From NCBI RefSeq assembly GCF_023898315.1, contig NC_064615.1, positions 736,977,450-737,041,449 on the forward strand: 64,000 nt of DNA, read 5' to 3'. Of the stretch, positions 1 through 11,205 are shown piece by piece (within the stretch, counting starts at the first letter, position 1; each line of letters begins with the position of its first letter). Below the pieces are notes generated by a model. It did no database searches and was not told the origin of the DNA. It saw nothing but the letters and a program-made list of their open reading frames with translations. A program made the position numbers and the translations under genes. This DNA is from Schistocerca nitens (Eukaryota > Arthropoda > Insecta > Orthoptera > Acrididae).

Positions 1-99
1 ACTCTTTAGTTTACCGGCGTTTACACAGAGTCATTCCGTCATGATTTTACAAACTCTCAGGGATGATGGACAAGAGTAAATATCAGTTGGAGATAAGGG

Positions 100-890
100 A
101 TTATACCCTGTTATAAAAACCCTGGTGTCGTCCGCAAAGTGTCGCAAGCAGTGATATCTCTTGCCAAGACTTCTTATTCCGACAGGCGTCTTTACACAAG
201 ACTTTTCACATGGACCCACAAGAGGAAATCAAGCGAGGTGAGATCATGTGACTGCCGGCTACGAGAAAGGATCTCCTCTGCCTATCCATTTTTCAGGAAT
301 GTCTGCTACAGGTGTTCACGAACCCTCAGTCCAAAGTGAGATGGCGCTCCATCATGTTGGAACCACTTCCGTTGCCCACGAACAAGTAGTTTATGTTCCA
401 GGAACCTGGCTAGTTTGTCTCTGATTAACACTGTGTACTCTGGTGCATTTAAGTGGGAAGGAAGAAGAAATGAGTCTAGTATGTAATGCCTGACTATGAG
501 TGCCCACATGTTGGTTGATAATCTGTGTTGATGGCTCTTCACAATTATAGCCCAGCCTAAACATGACTCATGTGACTATGTAGCATTCCATCTCTGGCGA
601 AACAGGCACCATCTGCAAACATATGCAGAAATGTGAAGCTCGACTGTAAGGCAATGCAAGAATCGTTGGCAGAATACGACACGAGGTCCGAAGTTTGCAG
701 GAGTCAAAGCATTCACTTTCTGGGGATTTTCGCATCCTGAGCGTGAAGTTTGCCAGGGACTGAGGGACAAGGGTTCGTGCTACAGCGAATTCAGTTGGTT
801 GATCGTACTGAGAGGAAGAATTGTATGTCTGACGTAAAATCCCTGATGTGATTGTAGGAGGTGGGAGAATGACAAGCAGAATAATCACTC
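100..890 (-). mobile_element. Degraded mariner-type transposase, catalytic half
   Basis: Minus-strand translation shows pieces of a Tc1/mariner-superfamily transposase in shifting frames. Around 306-540 it reads a stretch containing KWFQHDGAPSHFGLRVREHL, the second-aspartate block (QHDGAP) of this family, and further downstream LTSLDFLLWVHVKSLV, which matches the third-aspartate block. Upstream pieces (570-890) are in other frames. It probably belongs with the DNA-binding half at 1778-2180 on the same strand, separated by about 0.7 kb without recognisable sequence and by a SINE. Frameshifts and stops make it non-functional. Terminal inverted repeats were not found, so the ends are approximate. 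Confidence 0.72.
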
Positions 891-899
891 AAAAGGAAT

Positions 900-1575
900 A
901 ATTAACTTTGAATTTATTCCGAATCTTTAGTACAAATTGACCTTTCCAGCTGAGGTGCCGCCTCGCGAAAGTCCTTCCACAGATGCAGTGACTGTCTATA
1001 ACTGTTTCGTCTGATAATTGAAACTCTCGTAGGAATCTAAGATCAACGGAGGTTTACAGCTATCTAATTCCGACCCAGCAACATCAGCCTAACGCTCTGG
1101 CTGCCTCATTGTGCGACCACTTGTCACGCCTACCTCCACTGAATCTGCCCACTGTCTCTATTGTCTGCCTGCTCAACCCCCGGTCCTATCATTTTGCTCA
1201 CCTTTCCTCTTAGACCCCGCCAGTCCCTAGCATAACGTAGCGTCTGAGGCTTCAGAGTGCCTGTTGGCTACATTGGTTTGTTATTCTTCAGTCATCTTTC
1301 AGAGACTGTGTGGAGGAGATAGAACGCCTTTCCCTATATGGCCACCGCATTTGTCCTAAGCCATCCATTGGTCCCCACCACAAGCCCCGCTCGCCTTCTC
1401 TCTTACTTATTGTTTACTCTGACTTATCCATATAAGCTTCCCAATTCGGCTCCTATCTTCCACCTCTTGCGGCTTTCTTCTGCCACACCCAGAATTCCCT
1501 CTTTAACTAACTCGAAATATCGTTGACATGACTTATCTTTCAACTAAGGACATGACAGCATGTAGCTTCATTTCC
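900..1575. other. No feature recognised
   Basis: This stretch lies between the two halves of a disrupted mariner-type transposase. I see no ORF with family motifs, no terminal repeats and no tRNA-like boxes. It could be an inserted element I do not recognise. Confidence 0.4.
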
Positions 1576-1588
1576 TGTAACATTCGCC

Positions 1589-1764
1589 GGCCTATGTGGC
1601 AGAACGGTTCTAGGCGCTACAGTCTGGAACCGCACGACCGCTACGGTCGCACGTTCGAATCCTGCCTCTGGCATGGATGGTTAGTTAGGTTTAAGTAGTT
1701 CTAAGTTCTAGGGGACTGATGACCTCAGAAGTTAAGTCCCATAGTGCTCAGAGCCATTTGAACC
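1589..1764 (+). mobile_element. tRNA-derived SINE
   Basis: Copy of the dominant SINE of this window. The head has an A-box-like segment, then a tRNA B box (gttcgaatcc), then the conserved body ending in gagccatttgaacc. It is flanked by a 13-bp target-site duplication, tgtaacattcgcc on the left and tgtagcattcgcc on the right (one mismatch). It splits the mariner-type transposase that lies on the opposite strand. The body is about 20 bp shorter than other copies. Confidence 0.93.
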
Positions 1765-1777
1765 TGTAGCATTCGCC

Positions 1778-2180
1778 ACACAGTACTCAGCGAAACGTTC
1801 ATTTCAAGTGCAAGTGATCGAGTACTGACTGAGGCGACTCATCCACTCGGACAAGCACTGCATCGTCTAAGTCGGAAATCTGTGTAGTTCGTCGTCCTCT
1901 TCGGTCGTTGTACTCTGGTGCCAATTGCCCTGTTTCACGTAATCGTTGGAACAGTCTTGGTAACATGGTTTGAGATGGAAGTCTTCTAGGAGGATATATG
2001 GTCCCGTACAATCTTTCTGCTTCTCTGCTGCTTCCATCTGCTTGCCCATACATGAAAAGCGTGTCTGCAAGATCCGTCATCGAGTACAACTCCACTTTGT
2101 CAAGGTTGATAAACGTTAGTACTTCAACCTGTAAACACAGACTGCAGTCTACTGCAGTGCAGACATTGTACACCAGAATT
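1778..2180 (-). mobile_element. Mariner-type transposase, N-terminal DNA-binding part
   Basis: The minus strand encodes MTDLADTLFMYGQADGSS followed by EAERLYGTIYPPRRLPS and FQRLRETGQLAPEYNDRRGR, a helix-turn-helix domain of the kind annotated DUF4817 in insect mariner-like transposases (family knowledge). A shifted frame continues with STRSLALEMNVSLSTVWRML, the second helix-turn-helix, just before the SINE at 1589-1764. At least one frameshift is needed between these parts, so the gene is dead. The catalytic half is probably at 100-890. Confidence 0.75.
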
Positions 2181-2559
2181 GCTCATGCCAGTACACAGTA
2201 TGCCATCTGCACTGTATTAGTTGAGTTACTGTTCCAACCTCTATACCTAAGTGATCGTCGGGACTGCCTAGCCTACAATCTTAACTGCAACAGTACCGTT
2301 ACATGTATTCCATTCTCAGAGATATCAGAACGATATTCGGTTACAACTTTCGACTCGATCGTTTCTCGACCTCGAATAGCTATATTTACCTTTCTGCATC
2401 ACCCCTGGAAGTTTGTAACGTATAAGTCACAGCGCGAGCATCGGAGTGTGCGTGGTCGTCAGAAGCTCGTTACGCGTAATAACCAGCGGGACGATTATTG
2501 TATTCGTAGTAGTTACGTAACTCCTTTGTACTAAGAACCAATTAGGAACTAGATTAACG

Positions 2560-3355
2560 TATATTACGGTCTATAAGATGCACTTTTTGCGAAAAACGTC
2601 CTCCAAAATTCAAGAACTTACACTCGAAATTAATGTAACAATTTCCATCATGATTTCAAATTTCCGCCATATATTCAATGCCACGGGAAACCTATCTGTA
2701 TGTGGAAACATGGTATTCAACTGACAGCAGCAGTGCACCGATAAGACGAACATGAGTTGCGGGGATTCACAATCTTACTAACACTGACTCCCTCCCTCCC
2801 CGTCATCAGAAACCCAGAAAACTGTCTACCACATGTTGCGTCATTGCAGTCTACGGTGCCAGTGAATCTGAATTCAAAGTGATTTGTATTATGGGTAACA
2901 ATACGATATTTTTGTTAGTAGCTAGTTTCGTAATGGAAAAAAATAAAAGGCTATAAACTGCAAGTAACAGCATAAGCAGAAGAACATGGAAACGGAGCAG
3001 CTGAGCGGCATTTCGGCCCTCCACCAACAGAAAAAACCATTCGCAACAGGCGGGCTAGTAAAGAAGAACTGAAAAAAATGAGGAAGACTCAATGTGCAAA
3101 TAAAGGACTGAATGTAAAGTGGGCGAATCTAGAAGATGAGGTATTGAAATGGATTCAAGGATACCGTCAAAATGACAGTGGACTTGACACAAAAATTATT
3201 CAAATACATGCTCGTAAGCTAGCGCTATAGGGAACTTAACAGACTTGAAGCGTTGAGTTGGTGGTGCAACACGTTTATGAAGCATCATGGACTTAGTATG
3301 CGAACCAAAATCAACATATCTCAGAAAATGTCACAAGAAATTGAAGAGAATATAT
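2560..3355 (+). mobile_element. pogo/CENP-B-type transposon, 5' remnant
   Basis: Plus-strand translation around 3110-3355 gives NVKWANLEDEVLKWIQGYRQ, then DTKIIQIHARKLA and, in another frame, WWCNTFMKHHGLSMRTKINI. This matches the paired helix-turn-helix (CENP-B type) DNA-binding domain of pogo/Tigger transposases. The catalytic DDE part is missing: the element stops where the hexamer tail of the CR1-like LINE begins at 3356, so the LINE probably inserted here. A frameshift separates the two blocks. I did not find the continuation on the far side of the LINE near 6300. Confidence 0.6.
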
Positions 3356-3449
3356 TACATCTACATCTACATCTACATCTACATCTACATCTACATCTAT
3401 ACTCCGCGAGCCACCTTACGGTGTGTGGCGGAGGGTACTTGTTGTACCA

Positions 3450-5097
3450 CTATCTGATCCCCCCTTCCCTGTTCCATTCACGAATTGTGCGTGGGAAGAA
3501 CGACTGCTTGTAAGTCTCCGTATTTGCTCTAATTTCTCGGATCTTTTCGTTGTGATCATTACGCGAGATATATGTGGGCGGTAGTAATATGTTGCCCATC
3601 TCTTCCCGGAATGTGCTCTCTCGTAATTTCGATAATAAACCTCTCCGTATTGCGTAACGCCTTTCTTGAAGTGTCCGCCACTGGAGCTTGTTCAGCATCT
3701 CCGTAACGCTCTCGCACTGACTAAATGTCCCCATGATGAATCGCGCTGCTTTTCGCTGGATCATGTCTATCTCTTCTATTAATCCAACCTGGTAAGGGTC
3801 CCATACTGATGAGCAATACTCAAGAATCGGACGAACAAGCGTTTTGTAAGCTACTTCTTTCGTCGATGAGTCACATTTTCTTAGAATTCTTCCTATGAAT
3901 CTTAACCTGGCGCCTGCTTTTCCCACTATTTGTTTTATGTGATCATTCCACTTCAGATCGCTCCGGATAGTAACTCCTAAGTATTTTACGGTCGTTACCG
4001 CTTCCAATGATTTACCACCTATGGCATAATCGTACTGGAATGGATTTCTGCCCCTATGTATGCGCATTATATTACATTTATCTACGTTTAGGGAAAGCTG
4101 CCAGCTGTCGCACCATTCATTAATCCTCTGCAGGTCTTCCTGGAGTACGTACGAGTCTTCTGATGTTGCTACTTTCTTGTAGACAACCGTGTCATCTGCA
4201 AATAGCCTCACGGAGCTACCGATGTTGTCAACTAAGTCATTTATGTATATTGTAAACAATAAAGGTCCTATCACGCTTCCTTGCGGTACTCCCGAAATTA
4301 CCTCTACATCTGCAGATTTTGAACCGTTAAGAATGACATGTTGTGTTCTTTCTTCTAGGAAATCCTGAATCCAATCACAAACCTGGTCCGATAATCCGTA
4401 AGCTCGTATTTTTTTCACTAAACGTAAGTGCGGAACCGTATCAAATGCCTTCCTGAAGTCCAGGAATACGGCATCAATCTGCTCGCCAGTGTCTACGGCA
4501 CTGTGAATTTCTTGGACAAATAGGGCGAGCTGAGTTTCACATGATCTCTGTTTGCGGAATCCATGTTGGTTATGATGAAGGAGATTTGTATTATCTAAGA
4601 ACGTCATAATACGAGAACATAAAACATGTTCCATTATTCTACAACAGATTGACGTAAGCGAAATAGGCCTATAATTATTCGCATCTGATTTATGACCCTT
4701 CTTGAAAATGGGAACGACCTGCGCTTTCTTCCAGTCGCTAGGTACTTTACGTTCTTCCAGAGATCTACGATAAATTGCTGATAGAAAGGGGGCAAGTTCT
4801 TTAGCATAATCACTGTAGAATCTTAAGGGTATCTCGTCTGGTCCGGATGCTTTTCCGCTACTAAGTGATAGCAGTTGTATTTCAATTCCGATATCGTTTA
4901 TTTCAATATTTTCCATTTTGGCGTCCGTGCGACGGCTGAAGTCAGGGACCGTGTTACGATTTTCCGCAGTGAAACAGTTTTGGAACACTGAATTCAGTAT
5001 GTCTGCCTTTCTTCGGTCTTCCTCTGTTTCGGTGCCATCGTGGTCAACGAGTGACTGAATAGGGGATTTAGATCCGCTTACCGATTTTACATATGAC
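3450..5097 (-). pseudogene. LINE reverse transcriptase domain (CR1-like ORF2, C-terminal part)
   Basis: The frame 4988 to 3450 is open for about 512 codons. In order it shows the RT entry block KASGPDEIPLRFYSDYAKEL, NNYRPISLTSICCRIMEHVL, the first catalytic block AVFLDFRKAFDTVPH, the SGVPQGSVIGPLLFTIYIND block, and the active-site motif LFADDTVVY with both aspartates intact. The C-terminal thumb and tail follow (YCSSVWDP, IQRKAARFI), ending RTIREWNREGGIR. It would copy the element RNA at a nicked chromosomal target. The link to the endonuclease frame is broken by a one-base deletion near 5098 (the frame reads KSFGHM and stops where KSFWSYVKS is expected). The start of the 512-codon frame is therefore not a true start. 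Confidence 0.93.
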
Positions 5098-6290
5098 CAA
5101 AACTTTTAGGGTTCTTGTTTAGATTGTTTGCCAATGTTTTATGTTCGAATTCGTTGAATGCTTCTCTCATTGCTCTCTTTACGCTCTTTTTCGCTTCGTT
5201 CAGCTTTTCCTTATCAGCTATGATTCGACTACTCTTAAACCTATGATGAAGCTTTCTTTGTTTCCGTAGCACCTTTCGTACATGATTGTTATACCACGGT
5301 GGATCTTTCCCCTCGCTTTGGACCTTAGTCGGCACGAACTTATCCAAGGCGTACTGGACGATGTTTCTGAATTTTTTCCATTTTTGTTCCACATCCTCTT
5401 CCTCAGAAATGAACGTTTGATGGTGGTCACTCAGATATTCTGCGATTTGTGCCCTATCACTCTTGTTAAGCAAATATATTTTCCTTCCTTTCTTGGCATT
5501 TCTTATTACACTTGTAGTCATTGATGCAACCACTGACTTATGATCACTGATACCCTCTTCTACATTCACGGAGTCCAAAAGTTCCGGTCTATTTGTTGCT
5601 ATGAGGTCTAAAACGTTAGCTTCACGAGTTGGTTCTCTAACTATCTGCTCGAAGTAATTCTCGGACAAGGCAGTCAGGATAATGTCACAAGAGTCTCTGT
5701 CCCTGGCTCCAGTTCTGATTGTGTGACTATCCCATTCTATACCTGGTAGATTGAAGTCTCCCCCTATTACAATAGTATGATCACGAAACTTCTTCACGAC
5801 GTTCTGCAGGTTCTCTCTGAGGCGCTCAACTACTACGGTTGCTGATGCAGGTGGTCTATAGAAGCATCCGACTATCATATCTGACCCACCTTTGATACTT
5901 AACCCAGATTATTTCACATTCGCATTCGCTAATAACTTCACTGGATATTATTGAATTCTTTACTGCTATAAATACTCCTCCACCATTGGCGTTTATCCTA
6001 TCCTTGCGGTATATATTCCATTCTGTGTCTAGGATTTCGTTACTGTTCACTTCCGGTTTTAACCAACTTTCCGTTCCTAATACTATATGCGCACTATTTC
6101 CTTCAATAAGAGATACTAATTCGGGAACCTTGCCCTGGATACTCCTGCAGTTTACCAATATTACGTTAACTTTTCCTGTTTTTGGTCTCTGAGGACGGAC
6201 GTTCTTTATCAACGATGATGATGTTCTCTCTGGTAAGCCGTCAGGTATTTTATCGTTTCGCCCAAGGGCCTGTAGGCATTCTTAATGCTC
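5087..6290 (-). pseudogene. LINE apurinic-type endonuclease domain (CR1-like ORF2, N-terminal part)
   Basis: Two overlapping minus-strand frames (6212-5856 and 5878-5087) together cover the exonuclease-endonuclease-phosphatase fold used by LINEs to nick target DNA. Visible blocks are VILVNCRSIQGKVPELVSLI, the catalytic TES motif in IVLGTESWLKPEV, RINANGGGVFIAVKN, the DFNLP block in HTIVIGGDFNLPGIEWDS, and GISDHKSVVASM with the catalytic SDH. A shift between the frames lies near 5870. Upstream, the frame remains open past 6212 (KIPDGLPERTSSSLIKNVRP) before truncation, so the first methionine shown is not necessarily the start. Confidence 0.88.
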
Positions 6291-6654
6291 AGTTGCTCTG
6301 GGTAAACCTAGACGATTTACTATTGAAATGAATACACCAGCTAAATCAGTCTTTTAGACTGGTTAGTTTTTGTCTTACCGTCTGCTCTATCTTATACGAA
6401 ATTTTTCATCTGTACGTAAATGCTCAAGCCAAGATGCTCAACAACCTTTACTGCATATTCTAGCCTATTTCTGCTCGTATTACGTTTTCCTGTACTGCTC
6501 CTTGCAGCAAAAAGTTAACTGTTCTTCGATGCCACAACACATCTTGCATCTTCCATTAATTTGTCCCTCTTCCACTGAATTGTTTCCTCATCTATTCTCT
6601 TTAGTGTGTCTTCATGTTGTATTTTATATGTGACTTAGTTTTTAACATTATTTG

Positions 6655-6885
6655 ATGGTATCACACTTCAAATCCATCCAAGTTTTTCCTTCTCCGGATT
6701 TCCATGGTCCACATTTCACTTCCATGTAATGTTGCACTTCAGACGTACACTGTCAGAAACTTCTTCCTCATTTCCGTACCAATATCTGATACCAAAGAGG
6801 CTCTTCCAGTCAAGAAAGCTTACTCTGCCTATGCCAGTCGACTTCGAACATCTTTCTCGTTTCGGCCATTCTGTGCAATCTGGCT
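6655..6885 (-). mobile_element. RTE-type LINE remnant
   Basis: Minus-strand translation FLDWKSLFGIRYWYGNEEEV then SVRLKCNITWK aligns by eye with the post-RT region of the RTE element at 12790-15238 (the block around AFLKKRNLLTS and the YGSETW motif). It is about 230 bp with stops and has no visible ends. I place it as an old RTE fragment. Confidence 0.5.
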
Positions 6886-7169
6886 TCCTACAAACAGGAG
6901 GGAGCCAAAAACAATGAAAAGCCAAAAACACAAGACACTACCATGCCTAATGCGGTGTAGGAAACAAGCTGGCATTCAAAACAACCTCCAGTCGTCTCGG
7001 TATGCATAAATTCAGATCCTGTATGGTTGTCAAGGGAATCTTATAACAATATCCTTTCAAAATACTGCCAAGTGCAGGCAACGATGATGGGGGTCAATAG
7101 CGATCACGCATCCTTCTATCGAAATTAAATTGCAATGGCTCAATAGTGCTGAGATCTGATGACTGTCGA

Positions 7170-7372
7170 CGCGCTGGCCTCTGTGGCCGAGCGGTTCTAG
7201 GTGCTTCAGTCCGGAACCGCGGTGCTGCTATGGTCGCAGGTTGGAATACTGCCTCGGGCATGGATGTGTGTGATGTCCTCAGGTTAGTTAGGTTTAAGTA
7301 ATTCTGAGTCTAGGGGACTGATGACCTTGGATGTTAAGTCCCATAGTGCTTAGAGCCATTTGAACCATTTAA
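7170..7372 (+). mobile_element. tRNA-derived SINE
   Basis: Full-length copy of the main SINE: head tggccgagcggttctaggtg (A box region), B-box position ggttggaatac (mutated from ggttcgaatcc), body, and 3' end gagccatttgaaccattta. It is flanked by an 8-bp direct repeat actgtcga on both sides. The mutated B box suggests an older copy. Confidence 0.92.
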
Positions 7373-7389
7373 ACTGTCGAAGCCAGGGG

Positions 7390-8225
7390 AGATGCGACAA
7401 TTCATCCTCCTGCTCACAAAACTTTTCCTGGACAACATGAGCTGTGTGAGCAGGGCCCTCTAGTCTTACGACACAGCATTACCAGTGGCCTTCAAACTTT
7501 GTACATGAGATGGACTTGACCAGCCAAAACAGTGACATGACCTGTGGCAGTAATGCGACCTTGCGGAGTAAGGATGTGGCCCATGCAATTCTGTGATATG
7601 TTGTTGTCCAAAACATCACCGAACCCCCGCCATGTTTCACTATTGAGACGTAAACTCTACCATTTTGGGAACATTGTGAAACAAGACTCATCGGACCAAA
7701 AGACTTTCTTCCAATGTTCCATACTCCAGGTTTCATGGCTTCGGCACCACGTTTTCCTGTTTGGGACCTTTATATATCTGACTGGAATTGCACATCGTTC
7801 TGCAATTCCCTTCTTTTAGTGCTGCCTTTGTATTGTTTTCTTAAGAATACGACAGACAGTTCTGAGTGACATCTGCAGCTGTCGTCCTCTTATTTTTTGT
7901 CCCAGTTATCTTCAATGAGTGTCTCGATCACTGAACACACACTTTCGTCCGCGATGTGACTTAGCGGACGACGGTTTTCTGCTTTCACAGCATGCGGTAT
8001 AAATCTTCGACGCGTTAACGCTCGAAACATTAAACGGGCTGTCTTGGTTAAGGATGTACCGGCCACACGAGGACCAACAATTATCCCACTTTCTAATTGA
8101 TTGAGCTCCTATATAATGTCTTCACAACTATACAGGACACTGTTCAGACCACGGCTTACGCTTGCAGCCGTACTGAGAGCGTTGCACAGGTGGCGTTCGT
8201 GATCAAATATAACAGTTTAACCTGC
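7390..8225 (-). mobile_element. Tc1-like transposon remnant
   Basis: The minus strand encodes SMEHWKKVFWSDESCFTMFP in mixed frames and the block IVKHGGGSVMFW, both characteristic of Tc1-family transposases (the DES first-aspartate block and the VKHGGGSVMVWG block). Further upstream on the minus strand the sequence is consistent with the helix-turn-helix half but is heavily decayed. No complete frame and no matching terminal repeats were found. Confidence 0.65.
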
Positions 8226-8329
8226 AGGCCTGGCTAGCATGTGCATTTATGTTGAAAGATGCATTTCTCGCGGTGTTTCCATGCTTTTGCCAAACACCTG
8301 TAGGTGAGTACTGTAGCTTCTTCCACTAC

Positions 8330-8580
8330 TGCATCGCTGCCAATTTTGATGTTAAGCAAACCTCCTTTCTACTACTTTGCATTACATTAGTCTTTGCTTT
8401 ATTTGCACTTAAGCGATACTCTGCGGGAAATGAGTCATAAATTCGTTTCAGAAGGCCGTATGAGCGACCCTTTCGCCCGGCCAGCAAAGCTACGTAACCT
8501 GAGAACCTTAACATTGATATCTCTTTTCCTTCTACCTGTATGTCTCTCGCAAAAGTTTGCTTCTTCAACATGTTATTTGA
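8330..8580 (-). mobile_element. RTE-type LINE remnant (RT active-site region)
   Basis: Minus-strand frame 8571-8326 reads DIQVEGKEISMLRFSGYVAL and KAKTNVMQSSRKE. This aligns with the RTE block IQGEEIKTLRFADDIVILSE and KSKTRIMECSRIK of the copy at 12790-15238. The active-site FADD has become FSGY, so the copy is dead. About 250 bp, ends undefined. Confidence 0.55.
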
Positions 8581-9105
8581 ACAACAGTACCTTAAAACTT
8601 CCCTAACGCGAAATTGGCATTAGTAAGTTAAAATGAGGAGTAAGGCAAGCTCCGAAATTTTGGCTTTGTGGTCGATACAGTAACTGACTTCTTGTTGTTT
8701 TGTACCCTTAATGTGATCTTTTAACACAATCACAGAAAAAAAGGCTAAAAGTTTTATGTGTTTAAACTACATTAGATACTAGTAGTGAAGAAAATGAAAA
8801 TAATATATATTTTACTTTGTCAACTCTACTGATCTGGGACAAGAAACGAGTAAAACGAATACCGACAGAATGGAGCGTCAGACAGCCGTCACGTGATGCT
8901 TTGTCAGACTCCAAACACAGTAGACTGTATGTGCTGTACGACTCCTCAAGAGCAAGAGAGCTATTTCTGGCGCAAAGCTGGAACTGTTTACAGTGCAGCC
9001 TTGATTAACATACTTCCTTCAATTAGAAGATCTTTTTAAAAGTTTATTGGAAGAAACAAATATCTATACTGAAAAACTAAACATATGTTGAAACACCAAG
9101 GTAAA

Positions 9106-10130
9106 ATTTTATGATATATACTTTCACGAAAGCCGGACTCAGTAACCGAATGCGCTGCTTCACTATTTTCGGTGCGGAGCCAACGAGATATACGGGCCCT
9201 GCAACGAACTTGTGACGTCACACTAGTCGGCTTCTCCACCACTCTGCGCGAACGGTCTGCTCGGTGCAGTGCCAACGGGAAATCAATATGTAACTGAAAA
9301 GGATCCCACTAAGAGTCTTAAACATCTCCTGTGCTGTCGTGAGCTTTTAAATGAGCAGTCAGACATTAAACTTGCCTGAAATAGTTACTCACTCCCCGCC
9401 GGAGATGGCTACTGGCACCCCTAAGACCTGCAGTGTCATGTGGTGTACGCGCCACGGCCTGTCTTTCTCGTGAGGCTTGCTTCGGTGCGGTAAGATCATC
9501 GGTACATCCTCGGATTTTTCTGAGGTAGGGATGTCTGGAACAAGATCCACTCAGCTTCGTGAGGCTAAATGGGGAGCTGCTTGAATAAAGAAGCAGCGCC
9601 GGCACCACGATTCAGCTACTTCTATAACGGTTGAGAGGATGGGTGGCAGGCTGATAACATGTCTCACGAACATAGATCACTCCTCTCACTGCCTAGCAGG
9701 CAGTAGTCAGCCATTCTGAATAGCAGTAAGGCCTAGTCCGTGAGTGGTGGTGTTTATAACCTTATGACGTCCAAATTGGACTGTTAATGAGAGTAAAAGT
9801 TCAAATAAAACAATTATCTGCGTTAGTCGCTCTTTTTATTTCAGCCTACGAATGTGTTTCAGTGCACAGAACCATGCGGTCCGTCATAAATATATATTTT
9901 TAACTTAATTTGTCTCACAAAAGACAAACCAATAACAACATTTTCCTTTGATAACATAGAAGACAATGTAATAATATTTCACAAAATAAGAGAGTAGCGG
10001 AGAACCCGACTAGTGTGACGTCACAAGTTCGTTGCAGGGCCCGTATATCTCGTTGGCTCCGGACCGAAAATAGTGACGCAGACCATTCGGCTACGGAGTC
10101 GGCCTTTCGTGAAAGTTTATATCATAAAAT
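9106..10130. mobile_element. Non-autonomous element with ~140-bp terminal inverted repeats
   Basis: The left arm (9106 to about 9245) and the right arm (about 9990 to 10130) are inverted copies with over 85% identity by eye. Both arms contain gggccctgcaacgaacttgt and the palindrome tgacgtca followed by cactagtcgg. The outer ends are A+T-rich (attttatgat). The roughly 1 kb element has no transposase-like ORF and looks like a MITE or fold-back element. Its interior contains one arm of a second inverted-repeat pair (9780-9925). Confidence 0.75.
9780..9925 (-). repeat. Inverted repeat B, left copy (internally deleted)
   Basis: This stretch is the inverted partner of 10570-10890. Shared blocks are caaataaaacaattatctgc and a second block around gtgcacagaacca followed by cgtcataaatat. 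The left copy lacks about 200 bp that lie between these blocks in the right copy. It lies inside the 9106-10130 element while its partner lies outside. Confidence 0.72.
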
Positions 10131-10569
10131 AAACTCAGTCGTTATGAAGAACTGGAAATTTTCTTTCACAAAATAAAACGCTAAATGAAAAGGTGAGACA
10201 GTGACAATGAGCTTCTTCAAAAGCTTCGCAGAAATAGTAGATGCCAAACTATAACTCTTTCCACTTTCTGAGTGCCCTTAATCAAAGATAATACCCAAAT
10301 CATTGCACAGCAACAGTAATAATTCGATTATGTTGATATTAAGTGTGCAAGTTTTACACTTTTCTTTTTTTATTTTATGTTTATTTACGTCTTCACCATC
10401 ATAGGTTTACAGTAGTAATACTTTTACCAAGATGTAAAGAATGAAACAATTTTATAATTGTTACACCTGTCTGTAGTCCATAATGTAAGCTAGTAATGAA
10501 TGATCTCTGAGCAAATGCACTGTATCATTACATCGTTATAATCTTCGTTTTGTTTACGTTAATAGTTAG
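10131..10569. other. No feature recognised (A+T-rich)
   Basis: An A+T-rich stretch between the right arm of the 9106-10130 element and repeat B, without ORFs or repeats that I could assign. Confidence 0.4.
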
Positions 10570-10890
10570 CGCTCTGTGAGACAAATGAAGTTGAAAATTA
10601 TATTTATGACGAACTACGTGGTTCTGTGCACTAGAACAGATAGTAAGTAACCTATTATCGTCTAAAATTTATAATCTTAGTGGCATATTACGGTAACTTG
10701 TACTTGTTATACGTTTTTGTAACAAAATGAAACCACAACAAACAACTGGCTCCATCCAGCGAGCAAAAATGTAAAATAAAATCATTGTTCCACCTGAAGG
10801 TGAGAGCGTACAGTCTTGAAACACGTCGTGGATGGAAATAAAAAGAGTGACTGACGCAGATAATTGTTTTATTTGAACTCTCAGTGATGT
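10570..10890 (+). repeat. Inverted repeat B, right copy
   Basis: Longer partner of the repeat at 9780-9925 in opposite orientation. It contains at 10794-10826 a motif of the form cctgaaggtgag ... cttgaaacacg, resembling motifs at several other places in the window (see findings). It ends in an A+T-rich segment (caaataaaacaa read on the minus strand). Confidence 0.72.
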
Positions 10891-11009
10891 TTATCTTTAA
10901 AATTCATGTAACTTAAAAACAAAATTACTAAAAAACATGAAAGTTTCTAAATAATACTAAGTGTACGTTTTTGATAGTATCATGGCATTTATTGTGATAA
11001 CATTCCTTA

Positions 11010-11205
11010 AAAATTGTTCACATGGCTGTGAGCACTATGGGACTTAACTTCTAAGGTCATCAGTCCCCTAGAACTTAGAACTACTTAAACCTAACCTAAG
11101 GACATCACACACATCCATACCCGAGGCAGGATTCGAACCTGCGACCGTAGCGGTTGTGCGGTTCCAGACTGTAGCGCCTAGAACTGCTCGGCCACCCCGG
11201 CCGGC
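11010..11205 (-). mobile_element. tRNA-derived SINE
   Basis: Main SINE family in minus orientation: on the plus strand the reverse of the 3' end (catggctgtgagcactatgg) comes first, the B box appears as gattcgaacctgc, and the head ends in ccccggccggc. Target-site duplication taacattcctta (12 bp, perfect) at 10998-11009 and 11206-11217. Confidence 0.95.

Larger units (their letters stand above)
3356..6295 (-). mobile_element. CR1-like LINE, 5'-truncated
   Basis: A non-LTR retrotransposon on the minus strand. Its 3' end is the hexamer array (tacatc)n at 3356-3399; microsatellite-like tails of this kind fit the CR1/L2 part of the Jockey superfamily rather than poly-A tails. It carries one long reading frame, endonuclease then reverse transcriptase, described separately. 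The 5' side is truncated in the region upstream of the endonuclease near 6295; no ORF1 is visible. Two frameshifts in about 2.8 kb of coding sequence suggest a fairly young dead copy. Pieces of the same family lie at 37849-38385 (plus) and 40165-42190 (minus). Confidence 0.9.

Noticed and set aside
1998-2534. 178-codon plus-strand ORF
   Set aside because: Its first part is antisense to the mariner-type DNA-binding domain and the rest shows no domain, bias or neighbour to support it.
3356-3399. CRISPR-like or independent satellite array (tacatc repeats)
   Set aside because: A plain hexamer microsatellite located exactly at the LINE 3' end, and repeated at the 3' end of the related LINE at 40165. 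It is the element tail.
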